The notes: generated by a model not told the origin, from the sequence alone. Shown: positions 50,475-61,254, numbered from the stretch's first letter. The stretch: 64,000 nucleotides of DNA from Erysipelotrichaceae bacterium (GCA_022799495.1 JAAWON010000004.1:1-64000), one strand, 5' to 3'. Made by a program: numbers and translations.

Positions 50475-50933
50475 ATGGAATTAACGACACGATATGAGAA
50501 CCTTTGTGAACAACTGCGCGCATTGTTACAATACGAACATGATCCGATTGCGAATATGGCCAATATGAGTGCTTTGTTATATGGGGCACTGGATAATATT
50601 AACTGGCTCGGCTTTTATCGAGTGAGTAAAGATGAATTAACGCTGGGGCCTTTTCAGGGAAAGCCAGCATGTGTGCATATTCCTTTTGGTAAAGGTGTTT
50701 GTGGTACTTGTGCCCAACAGAAACAAGTCATCAACGTTGCCGATGTTCATGCCTTTCCCACACATATCGCATGTGATGCGAACAGCCGCAGTGGACTTGT
50801 ACTTCCCATCTATAAAAACAATGCATTGTATGCCGTACTGGATGTGGATTCCCCTCGACTTGCGCGCTTTGATTCAACGGATGAGCAGGGATTTTGTGAA
50901 TTAGTACGTATTTTGGAACAATCTTGGTCTTAA
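50475..50933 (+). CDS. GAF-domain free methionine-(R)-sulfoxide reductase
   Basis: NINWLGFYRVSKDELTLGPFQGKPACVHIPFGKGVCGTCAQQKQVINVADVHAFPTHIACDANSRSGLVLPI has the conserved fRMsr cysteines. Confidence 0.92.
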   Translation: MELTTRYENLCEQLRALLQYEHDPIANMANMSALLYGALDNINWLGFYRVSKDELTLGPFQGKPACVHIPFGKGVCGTCAQQKQVINVADVHAFPTHIACDANSRSGLVLPIYKNNALYAVLDVDSPRLARFDSTDEQGFCELVRILEQSWS

Positions 50934-50956
50934 TTTCGTACATGATCTACCGTAAA

Positions 50957-50994
50957 AAAATGTACCTATTTGTGTTTGGTACATTTTTCTTTTG
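50957..50994 (+). terminator. Intrinsic terminator
   Basis: AAAAATGTACC...GGTACATTTTTC. Confidence 0.65.
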
Positions 50995-51009
50995 GTTCAT
51001 ATTCCTTAC

Positions 51010-52119
51010 TTATTGAAGTGAAAACATTTCCTCATTCAGTTTTTCATTCTCGCCATTAAGACGTGTAATCTCCGCATTTAATTCGCTGATATCATCTACC
51101 GCCTTATTGTAAGCATCATTTTTCTGTTTTAATGCATCGGCTTCTTTTTTCACTTCATTTAACTGTGTCTGCCATTGATTACGTTCTTCCAATTTCGCAG
51201 TTTGATCAAAACTTGCACAAAACTCGCTTGGATCTTCCCCATCCTGTGGAATCGTACATTCCTCTTCATATTTTTTTAATTCATTTTCCACACGGCCAAG
51301 GTCAGCCGCAACCTTGTCCACATCCTTATTTTTTTTATCCAATTCATCCTTGAATGAACCCGCATCCCTGATTTGAACCGCCTCTGCCAGTTTCTTGTTA
51401 TAGACTTCCAACTGTGCATTATTCGCACTGATCATGCCCTTGATTTCAGCGATTCGTTTGGTCTTATCAATCGAGGGATCCCCCTCATTCTCTTCCGGTT
51501 CTTTGTCCTTGTCCTTATCTTTATCCTTATCGTCATCGTTATCCTTAATAGGATCTTTTTGATCCTCTTTATCCGGTTTCTTTGGATCCTCGCTCTTATC
51601 CGCAACGGGCTCATCTGAACCCAACAATGCTTGAACGCCATAGACAATTCCAAAAAGCAAGCAGATAGAAATCACCGCGACAATTGATACAGTAACCATC
51701 TTATTCATGCGATTAGCCTCAGCACTCTGGCTTGGCAATGCATCCCGCTCTTTTCGCTCTAAAAACTCCTCTATGTCATCCTCGGTAATTTCTTCCTCAT
51801 CCACCTCACGATCTGCATATAAATAAACAGAATCATGATCATCTTCATTGGCGGAATCGCTAAAGCGACGATCATAAATCACGGTACGATCCATGATCTG
51901 CGTTTTATCAGCATCTTCTTGTTTGGACTCAGTACTTAGAAAGGAGGAGTCAGATCCACTCGCAAATGATAAGGTATCATCTTCAACCGCCTTTTGCACA
52001 TCACTTGTTTGAGTACGTTGTTTCATCGCCGCAATCTTCTTGCGCAATTCATGATCTTCTTCATATTCATCTATCATATCGGATAAATTCAATTCTTCCT
52101 CATTTCGCTTTTGTTCCAT
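51010..52119 (-). CDS. Bitopic membrane protein: acidic N-terminal region, one TM, D/K-rich linker and C-terminal coiled coil
   Basis: TM MVTVSIVAVISICLLFGIVYGVQALL; linker DNDDDKDKDKDKDKEPEENEG; heptad-like C-terminus. Confidence 0.75.
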   Translation of the reverse strand: MEQKRNEEELNLSDMIDEYEEDHELRKKIAAMKQRTQTSDVQKAVEDDTLSFASGSDSSFLSTESKQEDADKTQIMDRTVIYDRRFSDSANEDDHDSVYLYADREVDEEEITEDDIEEFLERKERDALPSQSAEANRMNKMVTVSIVAVISICLLFGIVYGVQALLGSDEPVADKSEDPKKPDKEDQKDPIKDNDDDKDKDKDKDKEPEENEGDPSIDKTKRIAEIKGMISANNAQLEVYNKKLAEAVQIRDAGSFKDELDKKNKDVDKVAADLGRVENELKKYEEECTIPQDGEDPSEFCASFDQTAKLEERNQWQTQLNEVKKEADALKQKNDAYNKAVDDISELNAEITRLNGENEKLNEEMFSLQ

Positions 52120-52239
52120 CGTTGTGCCTCCTGTCGCTCATATCATTTTGAGCATCCACCCAATTATGTATATTTTAGCATATTTTTGCTTGCTTGTATC
52201 CTTCATCTTTGTAAGTTTATGTGATTACAGTGGTGATCA

Positions 52240-54411
52240 TTACCACAAGCAACGGATATAGCGGGCATACAGCCGCTGGAGCAATGTGCATTCCTGCTTT
52301 GCTTGTTTTTGACAGGACAAAACATACTCCTTAACTTGTTTGAGTTGATCTGGATGCAAGTCATGCTTGGAGAATTTAGCCTCACTCAATATCGCATGTA
52401 TATGCGCATCCATCTTTGTTTCATCTACACCTAAGCGATACAGATACTCGCCACATGCCAACAATGCACTGCGTTCCTCATGCGCATTCATACGTCGTTT
52501 ACGACGCGCCAACAACACATAGCGACGCACTGGGATGCATGCCAATCCCATGAAACCCAACACTACATAAGGAAGATAAGGAACTGCACTGCCTTTCTCA
52601 TCATTGCCTTGTTTTGGATCTGTTTGCGGTTGCGTTTGAGTTGGTGAATCCTGTGTAGGGGTATTGGTTTGATTGCTCTGCGTCGGATCTTGAAGTGGTG
52701 GCTCCTGATTCTGCGTGGTCTGATTTTGTTGCTCACCCTGTGTAGGAGTTGAGGACCCCTGTCCGCCGGTTGCCGGTGGTGTTACTTCCAGTACGCTCCA
52801 TCCCTTGATCGGATCCAGCACCTCCGCCCAAGCATGCGCCTGTGCATCCTTCACCATTGCGACTCCATCATGGAAATCTGCGGCACTGACATAATAACCG
52901 CAGGCATAGCGAGCCGGGACACCGTAATAACGAAGCAGTGCCACAGCCGCGCTGGCATAGTGGACACAATATCCACGCTGACTATATTTCAAAAAATACA
53001 GAACGAAATCTTGATTGGGTGGTAACATCCCCGGCTGTAAAGTATAGGTACCGAAACTGCGCAAATAACTTTGGATTCCTTGTATCTTCGCTGCTTGATT
53101 TTGATAATAAGAAACATTCGGTATCTTTATATCTTCCAATTCGCGCCGAAAATGAACTTCCTGCGTGGCATAAACTGAGGTAAATGCATCCTCATATTGC
53201 CCAATGAGTCGATTTGCGTTCAATGTGTCTAAAGCACGCTCATCCCATACCTGATATACGCTTGTCGTATCATCTTCACTTCCAAACACATAAGCGTCCT
53301 GATACATAGTATAATCAGAAAAATCATCACGCACATAGTAAGGAATATATTGATAAGTATCATCTGCGTGAAGGTTCGTCACCTTTACTTCACTGACAGC
53401 TGATTCCCGCAATCCCCCTTTTTGGGCGCTGTCATTGGCAAAAGCAAAGGGATGCAGATCATTCTCCTGCATAAAGCGAATACCGCTTTGATAACGCCGC
53501 TCACCCAACTGTTTCCATCTATTATTCTCATAAATGGCCGCTGAATAAGCATGTAAATACATAGAACGAGGCTCATCGCTCTCCACCATTAAATCATCAC
53601 GATAAGTATAGATACGATTGCCCTGTGCACTAAGATCCACTTCCCCTTCTTCTTCTTTCACCCGCAGCGTGCCTCCCGGTAACTGATCCCCTACCAATTC
53701 AATGCGTAGCGCTTCGATGAACTCATCCCTGCTATACGTGTCTTCCCCTTGAAAAAAACGCACGCTAAGTACCACAAGCAGTGCGCATAACCCAAGCAGC
53801 ACACCACTGCGCAGTTTTTCCCATGCAAAGCCATGTTTGCCACTACCTGCCATTCCAACCAGCATTGCATAATACATCATTAACAATGTGAAATATAGTG
53901 GATGCGGCGGCAAAGTAAATAATAAAATCGCGCCGATAAAGGGTATTGTAACGAAAAACGCCAGAAAATAACTGTGTTTACAGCGCAGTGAGCGAATGAC
54001 CAGGGCGCCAAGAGGAATACAGACTGCTAAAAACAGCAATGTAGTCGGTAGTTTCATCGCACCTTCATAATATACAAAGGAAGGCTTTTGGAAACGAAAT
54101 GCCGAGTTGCTTTCATATACTTTTAAAATCGTTGTGATAACATAAGGTAGCGCACGCTGCCACAGTGACAAAGTAAGCAGGAATAAAACACCATACACAA
54201 TCGCATACACAAGCAATTTAGCGCGTCGCGCATCTTTAGGTAATGTGTATAAATAATATAACAATGCCAATGCCATGCCTAACAATGGCCAAAAAAGCAA
54301 GGGATAAAATTCCATGGGAAAGGCCGCAAGAAAACAGCCGATGGTGCCAAGCACACCACAGAGAATGACGCAAAGTTCACATAGGTATTCCATTCCCTTT
54401 CGCTCATTCAT
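52240..54411 (-). CDS. Multi-TM protein with transglutaminase-like domain
   Basis: YFLKYSQRGYCVHYASAAVALLRYYGVPARYACGYYVSA...AQAHAWAEVLDPIKGWSVLEVTPPA has the Cys/His/Asp core. Confidence 0.92.
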   Translation of the reverse strand: MNERKGMEYLCELCVILCGVLGTIGCFLAAFPMEFYPLLFWPLLGMALALLYYLYTLPKDARRAKLLVYAIVYGVLFLLTLSLWQRALPYVITTILKVYESNSAFRFQKPSFVYYEGAMKLPTTLLFLAVCIPLGALVIRSLRCKHSYFLAFFVTIPFIGAILLFTLPPHPLYFTLLMMYYAMLVGMAGSGKHGFAWEKLRSGVLLGLCALLVVLSVRFFQGEDTYSRDEFIEALRIELVGDQLPGGTLRVKEEEGEVDLSAQGNRIYTYRDDLMVESDEPRSMYLHAYSAAIYENNRWKQLGERRYQSGIRFMQENDLHPFAFANDSAQKGGLRESAVSEVKVTNLHADDTYQYIPYYVRDDFSDYTMYQDAYVFGSEDDTTSVYQVWDERALDTLNANRLIGQYEDAFTSVYATQEVHFRRELEDIKIPNVSYYQNQAAKIQGIQSYLRSFGTYTLQPGMLPPNQDFVLYFLKYSQRGYCVHYASAAVALLRYYGVPARYACGYYVSAADFHDGVAMVKDAQAHAWAEVLDPIKGWSVLEVTPPATGGQGSSTPTQGEQQNQTTQNQEPPLQDPTQSNQTNTPTQDSPTQTQPQTDPKQGNDEKGSAVPYLPYVVLGFMGLACIPVRRYVLLARRKRRMNAHEERSALLACGEYLYRLGVDETKMDAHIHAILSEAKFSKHDLHPDQLKQVKEYVLSCQKQAKQECTLLQRLYARYIRCLW

Positions 54412-55460
54412 GATTTACTGTTCCCTTCTATGATATGAATGCCCACAGCATCAATGAACAGACAAGTATCCGCTTGCGTGGATATTGGTAGTGTTTGATC
54501 CTGCGCCGCTGTCGCTCCATTCGCTCCTTCCACACGTTCATCATCGTTTTGTTTCGTCTTAACAGGAAGCGTGGCACCTGATAACAGGTTATACATGAAC
54601 CGCAGTAAATCCGCTTCCTCGTTAATTGAGGTTACATTTCGCTGAGTGCCATCACTGATTTCATGAGAAATGCCCTGTGCGAGCAAAGCACTTGCGGTTT
54701 CATACAGATAAGTATAAATGCGTTCCTGCTTATGCAAATCCTGTGTTCTTTCATAGGTTAAACAAATGATGGGAACACCGGATTCGCCAAATTCACGCAC
54801 CATCCAACTACCCTGTTTGGCACTTAGCTTCCAATGAATGCGCCGAAAGGCATCACCCGGCTGATATTCCCGTACACTGAAGCAATCCTGTGTGCCATCC
54901 GCACGCACGATTGTCGTTTCACTTTCCCCTTCACGCTCACGCAAAAGATGCTTCCAAGGAAGCGATGAACCATCACCTGACTGTGGCAAAACAAGCAGAG
55001 CACTTTCCTGTGTACATGCGATGCGCTTGCGAAACAAACCAAGCAGATCATAACAAACAATGTCACGCACTTGTATTTGAATCACCCCGATATGATGGAA
55101 AGACAGCACAACAGGATAGCGCTTTCCTTTTCTTCCGGCAGTTAAAAACAAACTATGGCTTAACTGTTCCTCATTGAACTCATTATGTAAACACAAGCGC
55201 ACACGAATGCAGGAGATAGGAAAATAAGCGCGGCAACTGGTCATAATATGTCCCAATACTTCCTCATGAAGCAAAACTTGTTCCAGCCAGTCAAATTGAA
55301 TCGAAACCGTAAATACTGCCAATAAAAACAGCAGCAATGAAACAAATGGTAATACCAACAATACCATTAAAATCATCCATGAGGTATAACCGGAATAAAA
55401 AACATACAGTGCAAATGCGGCAAGCAGAGCCAAGGCATAGCCGATCTGACGGCGCAGCAT
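54408..55460 (-). CDS. DUF58 domain protein
   Basis: TTIVRADGTQDCFSVREYQPGDAFRRIHWKLSAKQGSWMVREFGES. Confidence 0.9.
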   Translation of the reverse strand: MLRRQIGYALALLAAFALYVFYSGYTSWMILMVLLVLPFVSLLLFLLAVFTVSIQFDWLEQVLLHEEVLGHIMTSCRAYFPISCIRVRLCLHNEFNEEQLSHSLFLTAGRKGKRYPVVLSFHHIGVIQIQVRDIVCYDLLGLFRKRIACTQESALLVLPQSGDGSSLPWKHLLREREGESETTIVRADGTQDCFSVREYQPGDAFRRIHWKLSAKQGSWMVREFGESGVPIICLTYERTQDLHKQERIYTYLYETASALLAQGISHEISDGTQRNVTSINEEADLLRFMYNLLSGATLPVKTKQNDDERVEGANGATAAQDQTLPISTQADTCLFIDAVGIHIIEGNSKS

Positions 55461-55461
55461 C

Positions 55462-56403
55462 TTATCTCCTTAACTGCGGTGCTTCCACCGTTTGTAAGAT
55501 CAGATCAATCAAGCGATGCAAGGTAGTAAGGGAAGGACGTGCTTCTTTTTTCAAAATCAAACGATGGGCAACCACATCAAAGAAGACTGCCTTAACATCC
55601 TGTGGTATCACATAATCACGCCCAGACAGATACGCACAGGATTTCGCCAATGCGCACAAAGCCAAGGACGCACGAGGACTCGCTCCTTGTACAATCTCCG
55701 GATGTTTGCGGGTGGTATGAACCAGCATCGCAATATATTGATACATCTCATCACTGACATAACAATTCGCTGCTTCCCGCATCATTTGAAGCAATGAAGC
55801 TTCCTCTAAAATCGCCTCCACATCCGCCAAAGGATCGTGGTGATGGCGCTGTTTCATCATCATCGCTTCCTGTTCCAAAGCAGGATAACCGATAGAAAGA
55901 CGAACCATAAAGCGATCCAACTGACTTTCAGGCAACAACTGCGTTCCGGCAGAACCAATCGGATTTTGCGTGGCAATCACAATAAAGGGATGAGGAAGTT
56001 CATACGTCGTACCATCTACACTCACCTTTTGTTCCTCCATTGCCTCTAATAATGCGGATTGTGTTTTCGCAGAGGCACGATTGATCTCATCCGCCAATAA
56101 GATATTGGTAAATACCGCACCTTTTTGAAAGTGAAATGCCTTTGTATGCTCATCATACATGGTAAAGCCGACCACATCCGAAGGCATAACATCAGGCGTA
56201 AACTGAATCCGCCGGGTGGCTAAGCGAAGCACTTTTGCATATGCCATCGCCAGCGTTGTCTTGCCGACACCGGGTATATCCTCCAATAAAATATGGCCGT
56301 TTGCCAGTAACACCATCAACACCTTTTTCACAATGATATCTTTACCGGCAATCACCCGATTCACTTCATCTACAATGCGCTTCGCCTGTTCCATTTCATT
56401 CAT
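55462..56403 (-). CDS. MoxR-family AAA+ ATPase
   Basis: GHILLEDIPGVGKTTLAMAYAKVL, NILLADEINRASAKTQSALLEAMEEQKVSVDG, IATQNPIGSAGTQLLPESQLDRFM. Confidence 0.95.
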   Translation of the reverse strand: MNEMEQAKRIVDEVNRVIAGKDIIVKKVLMVLLANGHILLEDIPGVGKTTLAMAYAKVLRLATRRIQFTPDVMPSDVVGFTMYDEHTKAFHFQKGAVFTNILLADEINRASAKTQSALLEAMEEQKVSVDGTTYELPHPFIVIATQNPIGSAGTQLLPESQLDRFMVRLSIGYPALEQEAMMMKQRHHHDPLADVEAILEEASLLQMMREAANCYVSDEMYQYIAMLVHTTRKHPEIVQGASPRASLALCALAKSCAYLSGRDYVIPQDVKAVFFDVVAHRLILKKEARPSLTTLHRLIDLILQTVEAPQLRR

Positions 56404-56494
56404 CCCCTTCTCTTTTTTTCATTTATTTACTTATGTATGCATCGTCGTTAGATCCCCTTAAAAAGAGGAAGCGATGCAGTTTGCACTGTATGTT

Positions 56495-57088
56495 TTATTC
56501 AAAACAATGATTCAGTACATTCCCACTGATTGGATCAATAACAGCCTCCAACTTTAATTCATGATTTTCATAAGCAAAGCGCAGAATCATACAGTTGGAT
56601 ACAAATTGAGTACGCATTTCCTCACTTTTGGCATAGCATCTTAGCAACATCTTGCAGACACCGCCATGTGAAACTGCCAAAACACAAGTATGATCCTGAT
56701 GTTCCATGATTCCATGCAAGGTAGGAATCACCCGCTCTTTCAGCATGGTAAAACTCTCCCCACCAAATTCAACCAAATAATCATCACCGGCATTGCGTGG
56801 GAAGATATATTCTTCAATTCCCTCATATAGACCAAAGCCTTTTTCTTTGATTCCCTTTAAGCGCTGATATGGCAAATCACATACCAATTCCAATGTATCT
56901 GCGGTTCGCTCCGCACTGGAACAATAAGCATGAGTAAAGACAATTCCGTTTTCTTTAAAATAGCGACCTGCGCACTTTGCCTGTTGCATTCCCTGTTTCG
57001 TCAGCGGTGAATCACACCATCCCTGAATCTTTTTTACCTTGTTGAAGAGTGTCTCTCCATGACGCATTACATATAACGTTTGTTTCAT
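56495..57088 (-). CDS. Histidine phosphatase (phosphoglycerate mutase-like) family protein
   Basis: MRHGETLFNKVKKIQGWCDSPLTKQG...VLAVSHGGVCKMLLR. Confidence 0.92.
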   Translation of the reverse strand: MKQTLYVMRHGETLFNKVKKIQGWCDSPLTKQGMQQAKCAGRYFKENGIVFTHAYCSSAERTADTLELVCDLPYQRLKGIKEKGFGLYEGIEEYIFPRNAGDDYLVEFGGESFTMLKERVIPTLHGIMEHQDHTCVLAVSHGGVCKMLLRCYAKSEEMRTQFVSNCMILRFAYENHELKLEAVIDPISGNVLNHCFE

Positions 57089-57109
57089 TGTTTTTCCTCT
57101 TTCTCTTTC

Positions 57110-57928
57110 CTAACTTTTTTTCTGTTTGATATGATAAACAACGATTTCCGGCGGATTGCCCAAGCGCATCGGTAGACTTGTCATGCCAAAACCGCTGGAA
57201 ACATACAACAGTGTATTGCCTTTGTGGTATGCCCCCTTGCGATAGTGCTGGCCTCCTTTGGGCAATACATAGCGCCAAAGCCAAGGCAGATAAATCTGCG
57301 CCCCATGGGTATGGCCGCTCATCATCAAGTCCACTGCCTGTAAATTTATACGATCTAACACATCCGGTTCATGTGCTATCAAAATCTGATAGGACGCAAG
57401 CCGCTCATCGCAGAGATGAAGATCCTCATATCCCGCCAGCATATCATCCATACCAAAGACAGCCAAATCCAACTGCGAATAACAAATGCTTTGGTTACAT
57501 AAAACCTGAAAGCCTGCCTCTTTCATCATCAAAGGATATACATCCTTTGCCTGCCCACCGATATCGTGATTGCCATAAACACACAATTTGCCAAAGCGCG
57601 CCTCTAACTGTTTTAGATAGGGTACAAGTTGTTCCCGCAAATGCACTGAATTGGCAAAGCAATCCATCAAATCGCCGCTGAATATAATCAAATCAGGATT
57701 GCAACCCTGAATTGCCTGAATCAATCGCTGCCATTTACGCGCTGTAAGATCATGATGTACATGTAAATCCGTAAAGTGCACAATGCATAAATCAGACTTT
57801 ATTTTACCGTATAGATGAACATGGCGCTGAATGAGGCGATTGGGTTCCAGCCATAGCATATAAAACAGTCCACCGACTACCACAGCTACACAAATAATGA
57901 GTATCATTCCTAAGCCCTCCCTAGCCAT
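57110..57928 (-). CDS. Metallophosphoesterase (YaeI-like), membrane-anchored
   Basis: FTDLHVHHD, FSGDLMDC, VYGNHDIGG, MSGHTHGAQIYLP. Confidence 0.92.
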   Translation of the reverse strand: MAREGLGMILIICVAVVVGGLFYMLWLEPNRLIQRHVHLYGKIKSDLCIVHFTDLHVHHDLTARKWQRLIQAIQGCNPDLIIFSGDLMDCFANSVHLREQLVPYLKQLEARFGKLCVYGNHDIGGQAKDVYPLMMKEAGFQVLCNQSICYSQLDLAVFGMDDMLAGYEDLHLCDERLASYQILIAHEPDVLDRINLQAVDLMMSGHTHGAQIYLPWLWRYVLPKGGQHYRKGAYHKGNTLLYVSSGFGMTSLPMRLGNPPEIVVYHIKQKKS

Positions 57929-58140
57929 CCTATGGTTAGGTTGCCCCTTTGTGCCAATTTCATCGGATGAATTTTTCTTTGTCTTTTTTATTATAACATT
58001 TTCATGCGAATAATGCGAGCAGGACCACTGCCAGCACGATATTACCTATTAAAAAAGTGTGATCTTTATTTCCAAAGACCACACAATATCATCGGTAGAA
58101 TGTTCTATTTGATTCTAGTATTCACACCAAATGAAATGAA

Positions 58141-58596
58141 CTATTTGCAGGTAAATCCTCCATCTTCCAGCTCTTTTGTCATTTCATCCATACTGCTTGC
58201 ATTGAATGTCTGTTCAAAGATACTTGCTTCGGCACCGACACTCATCTTCCAGCCCTCATCATCAAATACAGAGGTAACGGTATAACCGTCATCCTCATTT
58301 AAATCCATAGTTTTCATCATCGTATCTTTCATGATCTCGCTTGCCTGCTCTTTTACATCATCACCGGCACCATCTATCATATCCTTAGTTAAACCAAATG
58401 GAGCCATTGCGGAATATGGTGCATTGATGTTCATGGCAATTTTACTGATAACATCATCTGTTCCCTCTAAATCCATAGTAATTTTAATACCCTGCTGCTC
58501 CGCCTCACAAACTTTTTTTACCGTCTCACCGCTGCCGGAACCGCCGCATCCTGCCAATACAAAGGCAGCACACAAAACAACCAATAACTTCTTCAT
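58141..58596 (-). CDS. Putative lipoprotein (YehR/DUF1307-like)
   Basis: MKKLLVVLCAAFVLAGCGGSGSG lipobox; family resemblance only tentative. Confidence 0.75.
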   Translation of the reverse strand: MKKLLVVLCAAFVLAGCGGSGSGETVKKVCEAEQQGIKITMDLEGTDDVISKIAMNINAPYSAMAPFGLTKDMIDGAGDDVKEQASEIMKDTMMKTMDLNEDDGYTVTSVFDDEGWKMSVGAEASIFEQTFNASSMDEMTKELEDGGFTCK

Positions 58597-59002
58597 TTTG
58601 TTCTCCTCTTTTCATTTCCCTGCATAACATCCACTCAGGCAAATCAAAATGTGTACCTATCAAGACAGCGAATCCGTTGTCTTTTTTTAACGCTTATCAC
58701 TGCGCAAACCAACATTTTGACCGTCTTTTTCACTGTCCATAAAAGTACACTTTACGAAACAAAAACGATAAAAAGTGTATGATTTATAAACGTGAGAGTA
58801 GTGTTATCTTTATATTTATATACTATAACAATACGGGAAGAAATGCAAGTCTTTTTGAGCGATATCACATATTATCCCAATGAATCTTACCGCTATCACC
58901 CACCACATGAGCGCTCTGTATACGCTTTATCATAATTCAACTTTTTTTCCATATACGAATACACAAAAACATGATACACTTACTGTAAAATGAGGTGACA
59001 TC

Positions 59003-60310
59003 ATGTTAGAAATGCTAGATCAGTTGATCATCTATCGCGTAGATGAAACGCATCTATTGTCCCGTTTAGCAAATGCTTTGCATGCGCAAAAGTACGACCC
59101 AAACGATCAACCGGGACAATTCTATGCTTGGCTCAAGGAATTGCTGGATCAAGCCACAAGGTGTGGTTGGAATCACAATCTTTGGCACTGCCTACTCACA
59201 GATCGCTTATTAAGCGATGAAAACTCCTATACCTTAAGCAAAGAGCGCAGAGATGAGCCATTACACGGTAGTATCACTCCCCTCTTACTCCATGATATGA
59301 AGCTTTTTCAAGCATTATTCCATTATGATTGGAATCAAACACATATGAGCGCACAAGCAAAAGAATATTTCACTTTGATCTGTGATTATACGTCAATTCC
59401 TAAGCGTGATGAGATGAGTGATTGGCAGATGGGATCGCGCATTGGCACAATCGCCAAGCGCTTGGCAAATGCCGCTACACCACAAGATATGCTGATGATA
59501 TTGGATGATTTTTATAGTCAATATGGAGTCGGTAAATTTGCCTTTCACCAAAGTTTCCGTTTAGAACAGCGAAAAGATACCTATGCTCTGGTGGCGATTC
59601 AAAATCCCAGCAGTATTACACTGGAAGATTTGATCGGTTATGAGAGCCAAAAAGAAACACTCTGTGCCAACACAGAGGCATTTCTACAAGGGAAGAATGC
59701 GAATAATGTCCTGTTATATGGTGAAAGCGGAACCGGCAAATCCTCCAGCATCAAAGCCATTGCCAATCGCTATTATGCGCAAGGATTGCGCTTGATTGAA
59801 ATTCAGAAGCATCAGTTTTCCTATTTGCCGCAGTTGATTGCCGAGATTAAAACACGCAATTACGGATTTATTCTATATATGGATGATCTATCTTTTGAGG
59901 AAGATGAAACACAATACAAATATTTGAAAGCGATTATGGAAGGTGGTTTGGAACAGCGCCCGAAACATGTCTTGATTTATGCGACTAGCAATCGCCGTCA
60001 TCTAATCAAGGAAACATGGCGGGATCGCCGTGATATAGATGAAGCACAGGATCTCCATTTACCGGAAACAATGTCAGAGAAACTTTCACTTGTGGCACGT
60101 TTTGGTGTTAGTATCTACTATGGCAGACCAACCCCGCAAGAATATCATCATATCGTACAAATGCTTGCCCAAAAAGAAGGCTTGGCTGATCTTGACGAAC
60201 AAACGCTTTGGCAGATCGCAAATGCATGGGAACTGCGCCATGGCGGTGTTTCGGGCAGATGTGCACGGCAGTTAATTGATGATCTCAATGCCAAAGGTCA
60301 TGAAACATGA
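59003..60310 (+). CDS. DUF815-type AAA+ ATPase
   Basis: LLYGESGTGKSSSIKAIANRYYAQGLRLIEIQKHQFSYLPQLIAEIKTRNYGFILYMDDLSFEEDETQYKYLKAIMEGGLEQRPKHVLIYATSNRRHLIKE. Confidence 0.9.
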   Translation: MLEMLDQLIIYRVDETHLLSRLANALHAQKYDPNDQPGQFYAWLKELLDQATRCGWNHNLWHCLLTDRLLSDENSYTLSKERRDEPLHGSITPLLLHDMKLFQALFHYDWNQTHMSAQAKEYFTLICDYTSIPKRDEMSDWQMGSRIGTIAKRLANAATPQDMLMILDDFYSQYGVGKFAFHQSFRLEQRKDTYALVAIQNPSSITLEDLIGYESQKETLCANTEAFLQGKNANNVLLYGESGTGKSSSIKAIANRYYAQGLRLIEIQKHQFSYLPQLIAEIKTRNYGFILYMDDLSFEEDETQYKYLKAIMEGGLEQRPKHVLIYATSNRRHLIKETWRDRRDIDEAQDLHLPETMSEKLSLVARFGVSIYYGRPTPQEYHHIVQMLAQKEGLADLDEQTLWQIANAWELRHGGVSGRCARQLIDDLNAKGHET

Positions 60311-60666
60311 TTACTGATTATACTCTGATGCACATTCCCCCTTTTGAGGAACCATTGCCAATTTGGCATAAAGTACCTTGGCTGGATGGCACTCAACTGA
60401 TGCGGTTGTTTCCAATGGCCAACAGTCGTTTCAAACGGCATTTGCGCTATCTTCGTACCTATCGTATGGATGCACAGGCACATACACAGATTTTCTCGCT
60501 TGTGAAACAACGAAAAATCACTGACACAGTGTATGGTGATTGGATTTATCAGGTACGCTGTTATGATCCATGGTGGATTGAAACCCTGTTAAAAGAATTT
60601 GAAGCAGAAGCCGCCCACTGCTTTTTAAACACATGGAAACAATCCATCCCCCACGCCTTACTCTAA
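60307..60666 (+). CDS. Hypothetical protein (119 aa), start overlaps the DUF815 stop by 4 nt
   Basis: ATGA start/stop overlap; no family recognised. Confidence 0.7.
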   Translation: MITDYTLMHIPPFEEPLPIWHKVPWLDGTQLMRLFPMANSRFKRHLRYLRTYRMDAQAHTQIFSLVKQRKITDTVYGDWIYQVRCYDPWWIETLLKEFEAEAAHCFLNTWKQSIPHALL

Positions 60667-60685
60667 GTGATTGAAATTTTATCAT

Positions 60686-60756
60686 GCATAAATAAACACC
60701 CCATCTTAAGTCCCGCGCCTCATTGCGAAGGACAGTATAGATGGGATGTTTTTTAA
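60686..60756. terminator. Bidirectional terminator-like structure
   Basis: AACACCCCATCT...AGATGGGATGTTTTTT between convergent genes, with an internal GTCC/GGAC hairpin. Confidence 0.6.
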
Positions 60757-60822
60757 TAGAACGTCGTATCCTTTTTGAATGAGCAAACTAATCTCAACAC
60801 TTTTTAAGCGATTGCCTTTTTG

Positions 60823-61254
60823 TCATTGATCGGACAATTTCATAGTAAACTTATAATGCTTTTGCTGAAAGCCTTCACGCTGATAAAAGCGATGCGCCGC
60901 ACTGCGCTTCACATTGCTGGAAACCTCAATCTGGATACATCCCCTTTGTCTTGCTAACTGACAGGCTGCCGCCAATAACTGCTTACCAATACCGGCAGAG
61001 CGATGGCTCCCTTTCACACTCAACTCCAAAATCTCCGCAATCCATGCAGCATGATGAAGTTGTTCTTCCAAGCGAAGATTGCAGACACCGATGATGACAC
61101 CTGCTTGTTCATATACAAGACATACATAGTGTGCATCGTCCCATTGCGTGCGCCACGCATGTGAAAAAGCCGCATGGTTCAGGTTTGTTTCCTCTAACTC
61201 ACATATCAGTTGATATAAAGATTCCTCATCCGTAAACTGCGCCATACGAATCAT
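60823..61254 (-). CDS. GNAT family N-acetyltransferase
   Basis: WIAEILELSVKGSHRSAGIGKQLLAAACQLARQRGCIQIEVSSNVKRSAAHRFYQREGF. Confidence 0.9.
   Translation of the reverse strand: MIRMAQFTDEESLYQLICELEETNLNHAAFSHAWRTQWDDAHYVCLVYEQAGVIIGVCNLRLEEQLHHAAWIAEILELSVKGSHRSAGIGKQLLAAACQLARQRGCIQIEVSSNVKRSAAHRFYQREGFQQKHYKFTMKLSDQ

Noticed and set aside
58746-58784. TACACTTT...AAAGTGTA inverted repeat upstream of the lipoprotein gene
   Set aside because: Imperfect spacing and no clear terminator tail or promoter; not enough to call a site.
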